Source: Pseudomonas lactis (lineage in GTDB: Bacteria > Pseudomonadota > Gammaproteobacteria > Pseudomonadales > Pseudomonadaceae). Taken from it: DNA of 64,000 bases. A program made the translations under genes and the position numbers. This document shows, one piece after another, positions 24,498 through 31,554 of this stretch (position 1 is its first letter; each line of letters starts with the position of its first letter). The DNA lies in contig NZ_JYLO01000006.1 in the NCBI RefSeq assembly GCF_001439845.1, forward strand, positions 248,001 to 312,000, written 5' to 3'. The notes under the pieces were generated by a model. That model saw only the letters and a program-made list of their open reading frames with translations. It was not told where the DNA came from and did not search any database.

Positions 24498-25403
24498 ATG
24501 AAAATTGACGATATCGATGCCTTTGTCGAAGTGATTCGTTGCCAGTCCATCAGCCATGCCGCCGCGTCGTTGCAGCTGACCCAGCCAGCCATCACCCGCC
24601 GCGTGCAGAACTTCGAGCAGGCACTGGGGGTGGAGCTGTTCGACCGCAACACCAAGCCGCTCAAGCCGACGCTGATCGGTACCCGCGTTTATGAGCAATG
24701 TCGGTTGATCCTGCGTGAGATGGATGCCCTGCGCGAACTGGTGGCCACCGATGCTCCGCCCACCGGCGTGCTACGCCTGGGTGTACCGCAGACCATCGGC
24801 GATGTGGTGCTGCTGGACGCGCTCAAGCACCTGCGCAGCGAATACGCCGACTTGCGCGCCCAGGTTGCCACCGGCTGGGGCAGCCAATTGGTCGGCAAGA
24901 TCGAACGCGGCGAACTGGATGCGGCGGTGGCGTTGTTCCCTGCGGGCAAGATCTTCCCGGACAACCTAGTGGGTGAGTCCATCGGCAAGATGGAGTTGGT
25001 GGTGGTGTGTGCCAAGGCGCAACTGCCGAAGAAGCCGTGCAAGCTGGCTGACGTGTACCAGAGCGGTTGGATTCTTAATCCGGACGGCTGCGGGTTCCGT
25101 GCGGGGTTGCAGCGCACCTTGTCTGACCAGGGCCTGGCGCTGCGGGTGAACCTGGAAACCTTTGGCACTGAACTGCAACTGGGCTTGGTGGCCGATGGCC
25201 TCGGCCTTGGCCTGGTGCCACGTCCGTTGCTGGAACGCAGTGCTCATCGCGAGCAGCTGGCGGCGATGCCCCTCAAGGACTTCAAGCCGGTGATGGATTT
25301 GTGGCTGATCTATCCGCATTTTCTCGGCAACCTGCAAGGGCCGGTGGATGCGTTTGGTCAATGGGTGGCGGATGCTTTGCACAAGATTCGCAGTGCTGCC
25401 TGA
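24498..25403 (+). CDS. LysR-family regulator of the organosulfur operon
   Basis: Encodes 301 residues starting MKIDDIDAFVEVIRCQ. The HTH is typical (ISHAAASLQLTQPAITRRVQ, then ALGVELFDRNTKPLKPT), followed by a substrate-binding domain (GVLRLGVPQTIGDVVL, FRAGLQRTLSDQGLALRVNL). Its divergent position next to a thiol dioxygenase matches PA2601-PA2602 in P. aeruginosa, so it is probably the local activator. The effector may be a thiol or sulfinate; this is inference. It is followed by a copy of the dispersed structured element. Confidence 0.9.
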   Translation: MKIDDIDAFVEVIRCQSISHAAASLQLTQPAITRRVQNFEQALGVELFDRNTKPLKPTLIGTRVYEQCRLILREMDALRELVATDAPPTGVLRLGVPQTIGDVVLLDALKHLRSEYADLRAQVATGWGSQLVGKIERGELDAAVALFPAGKIFPDNLVGESIGKMELVVVCAKAQLPKKPCKLADVYQSGWILNPDGCGFRAGLQRTLSDQGLALRVNLETFGTELQLGLVADGLGLGLVPRPLLERSAHREQLAAMPLKDFKPVMDLWLIYPHFLGNLQGPVDAFGQWVADALHKIRSAA

Positions 25404-25420
25404 CGCCCTGTAATCCAAAT

Positions 25421-25790
25421 GTGGGAGCTGGCTTGCCTGCGATGACGGCCCGCCAGCCGACACCTATCTCCCTGACACCCCGCAGTCAAAACTGTGGGAG
25501 CGGGCTTGCTCGCGAAGGCGGCCTGGCAGTCAACACAGTTGGATTGGGTACATATCCATTGCTGCGGTAACGGCTACTTAGGGTTCCGCCCTGACGGCGG
25601 CTCACTTTGCAAAAGCGGCAAAGTAAGCAAAACGCTCTTGCCCCACCACTCGGCACCTCGCTCAGGCTCGGTGTGCCCGTAATCCGCCAGTGATTTGGGG
25701 GGGGCCCAAATCCCTGTCGAATTCCGGCCAGCGTGGTTTGACGGGGCGCCTAAGATCAAGAGCGGCTCGCTTCGCATCGTGGTTAGCGTC
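25421..25790 (+). repeat. Dispersed structured element, copy 2 (inner hairpins lost)
   Basis: This fills most of the 434-bp gap from 25404 to 25837. REP-like units begin at 25421 and 25494. The first hairpin CCGCC/GGCGG is kept. The second is ACTTTGC (25604-25610) with GCAAAGT (25618-25624), and its loop AGCG can pair with CGCT at 25633-25636. The long stem is present, but the roughly 60-bp interior with two hairpins found in copies 1, 3 and 4 is missing (GATTTGGGGGGGG runs straight into CCCAAATC). No gene seen. Confidence 0.88.
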
Positions 25791-25814
25791 TCCAGATGGC
25801 CGGCTGGCCCTTTT

Positions 25815-25842
25815 TGTAGGAGCGAGCAAGCTCGCTCCTACA
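25815..25842. repeat. Perfect REP palindrome overlapping a stop codon
   Basis: TGTAGGAGCGAGC and GCTCGCTCCTACA, 13-bp arms with a 2-base spacer. The TAG stop of the leftward DeoR gene (25838-25840) is part of the REP sequence. Confidence 0.88.
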
Positions 25843-26614
25843 CCCTCTGCACCTGCAGCCCTAGCTGTTCATACGCCTGCACATCCGGCGCGTCCCACTC
25901 GGTAATCAGCGTATGAATACGGCTGCACGGCGCAACCACAAAGGGTTCCACTGCGCCGAGTTTGTCTGAGGTGGTCACGGCGATGACGTGGGACGCGCTG
26001 TCGAGCAAGGCTTGCTTGACGGCCACTTCACCAAAATGCAGCGAGGTGATGCCTACTTGTGGGTGTAATGCGCACACTCCGGTGAACAACAGGTCGGCCT
26101 TGACGCTCTGGATCAGGCGCACCGCTTCATGGCCGCCGGTTGAGAGGGTGGCTGGGTTGAGTTGGCCGCCGGCCAGGATGATCTTCACATGCGGATGGTC
26201 GGCCAGGGCGATGGCGATCATCGGGGATGGCGTGACCACAGTCAGGTGCAGTGCATGGGGCAAGCACTGCGCAATCTGCAAGGTGGTGGAGCCAGAATCG
26301 AACAGCACGATCTGGCCGTCTTCAACCCGCTCCGCCGCCACGCGGGCGAGGTGGCGCTTGACCTCGTTGGTCTCGCCGACACGGGTAAAGAAATCCTTGC
26401 CGGTGTCCTTGGGCCGGGGCAGGGCGCCGCCGTGTACGCGTTGCAACAGGCCGGCGGCAGCGAGTTCGCCAAGGTCGCGGCGGATGGTGTCCTGGGACAC
26501 GGCGAAATGCTCGACCAACTCGGAGGCGGTGACCTTGCCGTCGCGTTCCAGCAATAACAAAATCTTCTGTTTGCGCAGGGAAGGCAGGTCGATGGCTTGA
26601 TGAGTGTTGTGCAT
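25838..26614 (-). CDS. DeoR-family transcriptional regulator
   Basis: Encodes 258 residues from the ATG at 26614 (MHNTHQAIDLPSLRKQ). The N-terminal DeoR HTH is clear (VTASELVEHFAVSQDTIRRDL, LLQRVHGGALPRP), and the C-terminal sugar-phosphate-sensing domain has FDSGSTTLQIAQCL and GVCALHPQVGITSLHFGEVAV. An in-frame extension to 26662 lacks family resemblance. It is divergent from the FMN-dependent 2-hydroxyacid dehydrogenase at 26735 and may repress it. Its stop codon lies inside a REP palindrome, so the last residues may differ from those of relatives. Confidence 0.9.
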   Translation of the reverse strand: MHNTHQAIDLPSLRKQKILLLLERDGKVTASELVEHFAVSQDTIRRDLGELAAAGLLQRVHGGALPRPKDTGKDFFTRVGETNEVKRHLARVAAERVEDGQIVLFDSGSTTLQIAQCLPHALHLTVVTPSPMIAIALADHPHVKIILAGGQLNPATLSTGGHEAVRLIQSVKADLLFTGVCALHPQVGITSLHFGEVAVKQALLDSASHVIAVTTSDKLGAVEPFVVAPCSRIHTLITEWDAPDVQAYEQLGLQVQRV

Positions 26615-26734
26615 GTTTATGCGCTTTATTGCGGGTTTGTGCGAGATTAATCCCCGCTTCATCTAAACGCAACGGCTGGTTGCCCACGCTCCTGCCGGTT
26701 ACTCTCTGTGTTCAGTTCAGGGAGAGGTGACCCG

Positions 26735-27895
26735 ATGCCGTTGATCACAACCATCGAAGACTTACGCAAGCTGGCGCAAAAGCGTGTGCCCCGCATGTTC
26801 TACGACTACGCCGATTCCGGCTCCTGGACTGAGAGCACCTACCGCGCTAACGAAACGGATTTTGCACGTATCAAGTTCCGCCAACGGGTGGCGCGCAATA
26901 TCGACGAGCGTTCGATCCGCGCCAGTATGATCGGCCAAAACATGGCCATGCCCGTGGCGCTGGCGCCGACTGGTCTGGCGGGCATGCAGCATGCCGATGG
27001 TGAAATCCTCACTGCCCGTGCCGCTGCCGCGTTCGGGCTGCGCTACACCTTGTCGACCATGAGTATCTGTTCGCTGGAAGACATCGCCGAGCATGTCGGC
27101 CAGCCGTTCTGGTTCCAGCTGTATGTGATGCGCGACCGCAGTTTTATCGAGCAGTTGATCGAGCGCGCCAAGGCTGCCGGGGTGGATGCATTGGTGCTGA
27201 CCCTGGATTTGCAGATTCTGGGGCAGCGTCACAAGGACTTGATCAACGGCCTGTCCGCACCCCCCAAGCTGACCCTGCCGAATATCCTCAACATGATGAC
27301 CAAGCCGCGTTGGGTGATGGGCATGCTGGGTACTCAGCGGCGCGGCTTTGGCAATATCGTCGGGCATGTGAAGGGCGTGGCCGACATGAGTTCGCTGTCG
27401 TCGTGGACTGCCCAGCAATTTGACCCGCGCCTGAGTTGGGACGATGTGGCGTGGATCAAAAAGTGTTGGGGCGGCAAGCTGATCATCAAGGGCATTCTTG
27501 ATGTGGAGGATGCACGCTTGGCGGCCGATTGCGGTGCCGATGCGTTGGTGGTGAGCAACCACGGTGGCCGCCAGCTTGATGGCGCGCCGTCGAGCATCAG
27601 CCAATTGCCGGCGATTGTCGAAGCCGTGGGCAACCGCATTGAAGTGTGGCTCGATGGGGGGATTCGTTCCGGCCAGGACGTGCTCAAGGCCATGGCGCTG
27701 GGCGCCAAGGGCACCATGATTGGCCGCCCGCACTTGTATGGGTTGGGGGCGATGGGCGAGGCGGGGGTGACCAAGGCGCTTGATATCATCGCCCGCGAAC
27801 TGGATGTGTCGATGGCGCTCTGTGGCTATAAGGATATACGCGAAGTAAATCGCGAAATCCTGTTGCCCGGTACCTTTCCTGGAAGCACGGCTTGA
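26735..27895 (+). CDS. FMN-dependent alpha-hydroxyacid dehydrogenase (LldD-like)
   Basis: Encodes 386 residues from the ATG at 26735, which follows GGGAGAGGTGA. The TIM-barrel FMN enzyme family signature SNHGGRQLDGAPS contains the catalytic His. Other motifs are FYDYADSGSWTESTYRAN near the N-terminus and IEVWLDGGIRSGQDVLKAMALGAK, GRPHLYGLGAMGEAGV for FMN phosphate binding. It oxidises an L-2-hydroxyacid such as L-lactate to the 2-oxoacid, passing electrons to quinone or oxygen. There is no lactate permease or D-lactate gene next to it, so the substrate could be another hydroxyacid. The divergent DeoR gene is the likely regulator. Confidence 0.9.
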   Translation: MPLITTIEDLRKLAQKRVPRMFYDYADSGSWTESTYRANETDFARIKFRQRVARNIDERSIRASMIGQNMAMPVALAPTGLAGMQHADGEILTARAAAAFGLRYTLSTMSICSLEDIAEHVGQPFWFQLYVMRDRSFIEQLIERAKAAGVDALVLTLDLQILGQRHKDLINGLSAPPKLTLPNILNMMTKPRWVMGMLGTQRRGFGNIVGHVKGVADMSSLSSWTAQQFDPRLSWDDVAWIKKCWGGKLIIKGILDVEDARLAADCGADALVVSNHGGRQLDGAPSSISQLPAIVEAVGNRIEVWLDGGIRSGQDVLKAMALGAKGTMIGRPHLYGLGAMGEAGVTKALDIIARELDVSMALCGYKDIREVNREILLPGTFPGSTA

Positions 27896-27924
27896 GCAAA
27901 AAAAACGTAAAAATATAAAAAGAG

Positions 27925-27959
27925 TTGTCCACGAAAACCGTGGGTATCTCTGTGGATAA
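27925..27959. other. Cluster of DnaA-box-like sequences
   Basis: TGTGGATAA at 27951-27959 is the exact complement of the DnaA box TTATCCACA. TTGTCCACG at 27925-27933 matches 7 of 9, and CGTGGGTAT at 27939-27947 is a weaker match. An A-rich stretch precedes them (27896-27920). No replication gene is nearby. Confidence 0.45.
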
Positions 27960-28039
27960 CTTTGCGAAGGCCCGGCAGCGTTGGCGATTTCCGCGAAGAT
28001 CATTATTTGATCAACTTGCATTTCGGGCCAACATGGCCA

Positions 28040-28070
28040 GGGTTTGCGCTTGACAGCCAAGCGCGAACCC
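28040..28070. other. Strong hairpin between convergent genes
   Basis: GGGTTTGCGCTTG pairs with CAAGCGCGAACCC around the loop ACAGC; 12 Watson-Crick pairs plus one T-G. It lies between the convergent hydroxyacid dehydrogenase and alpha/beta-hydrolase genes. No T-run on either side, so a simple intrinsic terminator is not supported. Confidence 0.6.
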
Positions 28071-28087
28071 AGTGCCGAAAAGCGTAT

Positions 28088-29014
28088 TTATGAGGCGTTA
28101 TCGCGGCCTGTGGAGTGTGTCACCACCTGGGCGGGCATCTTTGTGCGCATCAGGTTTTCCAGCGCCTGGCCATAACTGCGCCCGGCCAGGTTCATGCTGT
28201 TGTTGTGGCTGGCGCCTGGCACCAGCAACAGGTGTTTGGGCTGCTGGGCGGCTTCGAACAACTGCTGGCTGAAGCGCGGTGGTACATAGCGGTCGTCGAG
28301 GCCGTGGACCACCAGCAGCGGCATGTGGATGTCGGCAATCTTGTCGATGGAATCGAACTTCTGCGACAGCAACCAGCGCACCGGCAATGAGGTGTTGGCA
28401 ACGGCCGTGGCGACATCCGCCAGGGAGGTGAAGGTGGATTCAATTACCAGCCCACGCACCGGCAGCGGCACCTGCTTGCCCAGCTCTGCGGCGAGGTCGA
28501 TGGCGACCGCGCCACCCAGGGAGTGCCCGTAGATCAGGCGCTTGCCGGGGTCTGGTTGCAGGGTCTGGAAACGCTCCCAGGCAATGCGCGCGTCCTCGTA
28601 CACCGTGGCTTCCGAGGGCAGGTCGCCCTGGCTTTGGCCAAAGCCGCGATAGTCGATGGCCAGGACCGAAAAGCCCAGGGCATGCAATTGCTCGATGCGA
28701 AACAATTGGCCCGTGAGGTTCCAGCGTACCCCGTGCAGGTACAGGATGGCGGGCGCGTCTTTGTTGGCTGCCGGGTACCACCAGCCATGAATGTTCTGCC
28801 CTGCTTTGAAACTGGCGGGCTTGAGTTCGAATTCCTGCACCGCCTTGGGCAGGCCGGTGTACCAGCCGGCGGTTCCCGGCTCGATGCGAAACACCAGTTC
28901 GCGCTCCTTGTGTTGCAACACGGCGCAACCGACCGGCAGGCCGACAATCAACACGGCCATGCACAGCCAGACAAACCAGCGCAGGCCCCGGCGGGGCATA
29001 GAAGCAGAAGACAT
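28088..29014 (-). CDS. Alpha/beta-hydrolase, membrane- or envelope-associated
   Basis: Encodes 308 residues from the ATG at 29014. A hydrophobic N-terminal segment (LRWFVWLCMAVLIVGLPVGC) is either a membrane anchor or a poor lipoprotein signal: a Cys follows it, but the -3 residue is Pro. The hydrolase core has the oxyanion-site HGVRWN, nucleophile elbow YGHSLGG (Ser), acid in HGLDDRYVPP and His in GASHNNSMN. It resembles the YfhR/BEM46-type serine hydrolases. Substrate unknown, probably an ester. The frame stays open upstream to 29812 but that part is antisense of nudK. Confidence 0.88.
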   Translation of the reverse strand: MSSASMPRRGLRWFVWLCMAVLIVGLPVGCAVLQHKERELVFRIEPGTAGWYTGLPKAVQEFELKPASFKAGQNIHGWWYPAANKDAPAILYLHGVRWNLTGQLFRIEQLHALGFSVLAIDYRGFGQSQGDLPSEATVYEDARIAWERFQTLQPDPGKRLIYGHSLGGAVAIDLAAELGKQVPLPVRGLVIESTFTSLADVATAVANTSLPVRWLLSQKFDSIDKIADIHMPLLVVHGLDDRYVPPRFSQQLFEAAQQPKHLLLVPGASHNNSMNLAGRSYGQALENLMRTKMPAQVVTHSTGRDNAS

Positions 29015-29179
29015 GAAGGTTCCAGAACAAAGATGAAGCACGGGTTTTACCAGATGGCCTAGGCGGGTAGGCATTAATGCGACGGCCGTGACGGATGAAA
29101 GTGTTACAGCATTGAACAATCCTCGTGCGGGTTGATAGGGTGGATGGCTTGAACCTGCCCCACCTGCAAAGGCCCACAC

Positions 29180-29767
29180 ATGAATAACAGCCCCGTGCGC
29201 ATCACCGCCGAAGAAACCCTCTCGGACAACTGGTACCTGCTGAAGAAATACAGCTTCGACCTGCGCCGTCGCGACGGCAGTTGGCAAGCCCAGACCCGCG
29301 AGGTGTATGACCGGGGCAACGGGGCGACCATCCTGTTGTACAACCGCGAACAACGCACGGTGTTGCTGATTCGCCAGTTCCGCATGCCCACGTTCGTCAA
29401 CGATTACCCCGGCTACCTGATTGAAGCGGCAGCCGGTTTGCTCGACAACGCCAGCGCCGAAGAGCGCATCCGCCTGGAGGCCGAGGAAGAGACCGGCTAT
29501 CGCGTGGGGCATGTGGAGAAAATCTACGCGGCGTTCATGAGCCCAGGATCGGTAACCGAGCGTATTCACTTTTTTATCGGCGAATATCAGCCAGGTGACC
29601 GAGTGGGGGCGGGTGGTGGCCTGGAAGAAGAGGGCGAGGATATCGAGGTGTTGGAGCTGGGCTTCGAGCAGGCGCTGGCGATGGTGCAGAGTGGGGAGAT
29701 TGTGGATGGCAAGACGATTATGTTGTTGCAGCATCTGGAGGTGCGGATGTTGAAAGAGGGGTGGTGA
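29180..29767 (+). CDS. nudK: NudK, GDP-mannose-type Nudix hydrolase
   Basis: Encodes 195 residues closely matching E. coli NudK along its length: TREVYDRGNGATILLYN, RTVLLIRQFRMPTFVN, YMSPG-like FMSPGSVTERIHFF and EDIEVLELGFEQAL. The Nudix box is GLLDNASAEERIRLEAEEET, with the metal-binding Glu cluster in place. It hydrolyses GDP-mannose and related nucleotide sugars to GMP and sugar 1-phosphate. It is divergent from the alpha/beta-hydrolase and stands alone. A copy of the dispersed element follows. Confidence 0.93.
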   Translation: MNNSPVRITAEETLSDNWYLLKKYSFDLRRRDGSWQAQTREVYDRGNGATILLYNREQRTVLLIRQFRMPTFVNDYPGYLIEAAAGLLDNASAEERIRLEAEEETGYRVGHVEKIYAAFMSPGSVTERIHFFIGEYQPGDRVGAGGGLEEEGEDIEVLELGFEQALAMVQSGEIVDGKTIMLLQHLEVRMLKEGW

Positions 29768-29802
29768 GGCGCCTACACAACTTTGTGGGCTGTAGCAGCA
29801 GA

Positions 29803-30256
29803 CGGTAACCACGATGCGAAGCGAGCCGCTCTTGATCTTGATCTGCTTGTGATCTTGATCTTAGGCGCCCCGTTAAACCACGCTGGCCGGAATTCGACAG
29901 GGATTTGGGGGGTAAACCGGCAGGGATGCCGGTTTAGCCGCCCCGCGCCATGGATGGCGCGTGGCGGCGGCCCCCCAAATCACTGGCGGATTACGGGCAC
30001 ACCGAGCCTAAGCGAGGTGCCGAGTGGTGGGGCAAGAGCCCTTTTGGTTACTTTTGGGGCTCTTTTCCAAAAGTGACCCGCTGTCAGAGCGGAACCCTAA
30101 GTGGCCGTTACCGCAGGAATGGATATGTACACAATCCAGCTGTGTTGACTGTCAGTCCGCCATCGCAGGCAAGCCAGCTCCCACAGTTGGATCGTTGGGT
30201 GTCAGGTAGATAGGCGTCGGCTGTCAGGGCGTCATCGCAGGCAAGCCAGCTCCCAC
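29803..30256 (-). repeat. Dispersed structured element, copy 3 (reverse orientation)
   Basis: This fills most of the 548-bp gap from 29768 to 30315. Read on the minus strand it has REP-like units (plus-strand ends at 30256 and 30184, 72 bp apart). Then come the hairpin CCGCT-CTGAC-AGCGG (30078-30092), the hairpin ACTTTTGG/CCAAAAGT (30050-30074) with loop AAGAGCC able to pair with GGCTCTT (plus-strand 30034-30040 and 30058-30064), and the long stem with its two inner hairpins. No gene seen. Confidence 0.9.
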
Positions 30257-30306
30257 CGGTGTAACACCCAGCGCCGACTGACGGTTATTGTCAGAAATTT
30301 CCCACA

Positions 30307-30324
30307 GGAGTACAAATGTACTCC
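30307..30324. promoter_or_regulatory. LexA2-type operator overlapping the lexA2 start codon
   Basis: GGAGTAC-AAAT-GTACTCC is a perfect palindrome with 7-bp arms. The core GTAC-N4-GTAC is close to the GTAC-N4-GTGC site described for LexA2 of P. putida. It covers the ribosome binding site (ACAGGAG) and the ATG at 30316, so binding would block the operon's own start. Confidence 0.75.
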
Positions 30325-30933
30325 ATGACAAACCTGACCCCCCGCCGCACCGCCATCCTGACCTTCATCCGCGAGCGCATCGCGCAACAAGGCCAGCCTC
30401 CCAGCCTCGCCGAGATCGCCGAGGCGTTCGGCTTCGCCTCGCGCAGCGTCGCCCGCAAGCATGTGGTGGCGCTGACCGAAGCCGGCTTTATCGAGGTCAA
30501 CCCCAACCAGGCCCGTGGCATTCGCTTGCTAAATCAACCGGCGCGTCCCGAGTGGCTGGATGTGCCGGTGCTCGGCCGCGTGGCGGCCGGTCGGCCGATT
30601 GGCGCCGATGCCGAGGTGCACAGCCGCTTGCAACTGGACCCCGCTACCTTCGCCAAAACCCCCGACTACCTGCTGCGAGTGCAGGGCGATTCGATGATTG
30701 AAGATGGCATTCTCGATGGCGACCTGGTGGGCGTACGCCGCACTGCCGAAGCCTTGAACGGGCAGATTGTGGTGGCGCGCCTGGACGGTGACGTCACCAT
30801 CAAGCGTTTCGAGCGCCACGGCGACAGGGTTCGCCTGTTGCCGCGCAACCCGGCCTATCAACCCATCGTGGTCGGGCCCGAGCAGGACCTGGCCATCGAA
30901 GGCGTGTTCTGCGGCCTGGTGAGGCAAGGCTGA
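30316..30933 (+). CDS. lexA2: LexA2-type SOS repressor
   Basis: Encodes 205 residues. The N-terminal LexA winged HTH (LTPRRTAILTFIRERI, PSLAEIAEAFGFASRSVARK) precedes the cleavage site Ala-Gly in RVAAGRPIGA. The serine/lysine dyad of the self-cleaving domain is present: Ser in VQGDSMIEDGILDGD and Lys in DGDVTIKRFER. Cleavage on DNA damage, helped by RecA, would release the operon. ATG at 30316 (MYSMTNL) has a ribosome binding site 5 bases away; the second ATG at 30325 is the alternative. This is the second LexA found in many pseudomonads in front of imuA-imuB-dnaE2, not the main lexA next to sulA. Confidence 0.93.
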   Translation: MYSMTNLTPRRTAILTFIRERIAQQGQPPSLAEIAEAFGFASRSVARKHVVALTEAGFIEVNPNQARGIRLLNQPARPEWLDVPVLGRVAAGRPIGADAEVHSRLQLDPATFAKTPDYLLRVQGDSMIEDGILDGDLVGVRRTAEALNGQIVVARLDGDVTIKRFERHGDRVRLLPRNPAYQPIVVGPEQDLAIEGVFCGLVRQG

Positions 30934-31547
30934 TGGGCGCCGTGGTTGCCCTGGACTCGCTGTTCAATGGCGGGCGAGTCTGGAAGGGCCGGCCCGCCGC
31001 GCCACCGGCCAGCGTACATCCCACGGGGCTGGCGGCGCTGGATGCGGTGCTGCCCAGTGGCGGCTGGCCGGAATCGGCCTTGAGTGAAATCCTGATGGCC
31101 CAGGACGGAGTGGGTGAGTTGCAACTGGTGCTGCCCACACTGGCGCGCCTGTCGGCCCTGGGCGAGCGCATTGTGCTGGTGGCGCCGCCCTATACCCCCT
31201 ATCCCCATGCGTGGCAGAACGCCGGGGTGGATGTGCGCCAGTTGTCCATTATCCGGGCCGAGGAGCGCGACGCGCTGTGGGCGGTGGAGCAATGCCTGCG
31301 GTCGGGCAGTTGCGGGGCGGTGTTGTGCTGGCCGCGCAAGGCCGATGATCGCGCCTTGCGGCGTTTGCAGGTGGCGGCCGAAACCGGGCAGACCCTGGCG
31401 TTTGCCTGGCGCTCACTGAGCGAGGCGATCAATGCCTCGCCCGCCGCCCTGCGCCTGGCGGTCGAGGCCAGGCCCGCGCAAGTGCGGGTGCTCAAGTGCC
31501 GTGGCGGGCTGGCCCATCCGGCGCCGATTGCCCTGGCGGGGCATTGA
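30933..31547 (+). CDS. imuA: ImuA, RecA-like mutagenesis accessory protein
   Basis: Encodes 204 residues, starting inside the lexA2 stop codon (TGATG). It is related to RecA/SulA-like proteins of the translesion cassette: HPTGLAALDAVLPSGGWPES resembles the RecA N-terminal start, and LVLPTLARLSALGERIVLVA follows. It lacks a clear complete Walker A, as usual for the family. In the lexA2-imuA-imuB-dnaE2 system it works with ImuB to bring DnaE2 to damaged DNA. Position in the cassette makes the call firm. Confidence 0.92.
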   Translation: MGAVVALDSLFNGGRVWKGRPAAPPASVHPTGLAALDAVLPSGGWPESALSEILMAQDGVGELQLVLPTLARLSALGERIVLVAPPYTPYPHAWQNAGVDVRQLSIIRAEERDALWAVEQCLRSGSCGAVLCWPRKADDRALRRLQVAAETGQTLAFAWRSLSEAINASPAALRLAVEARPAQVRVLKCRGGLAHPAPIALAGH

Positions 31548-31554
31548 GGTTGCC

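Noticed and set aside
25815-25842. Intrinsic terminator for the DeoR gene
   Set aside because: The palindrome is strong, but on the DeoR sense strand it is followed by A residues, not T; it is a REP.
27925-27959. Chromosomal replication origin
   Set aside because: Only one perfect DnaA box and no dnaA, rpmH, parAB or gidA genes nearby; kept only as a box cluster.
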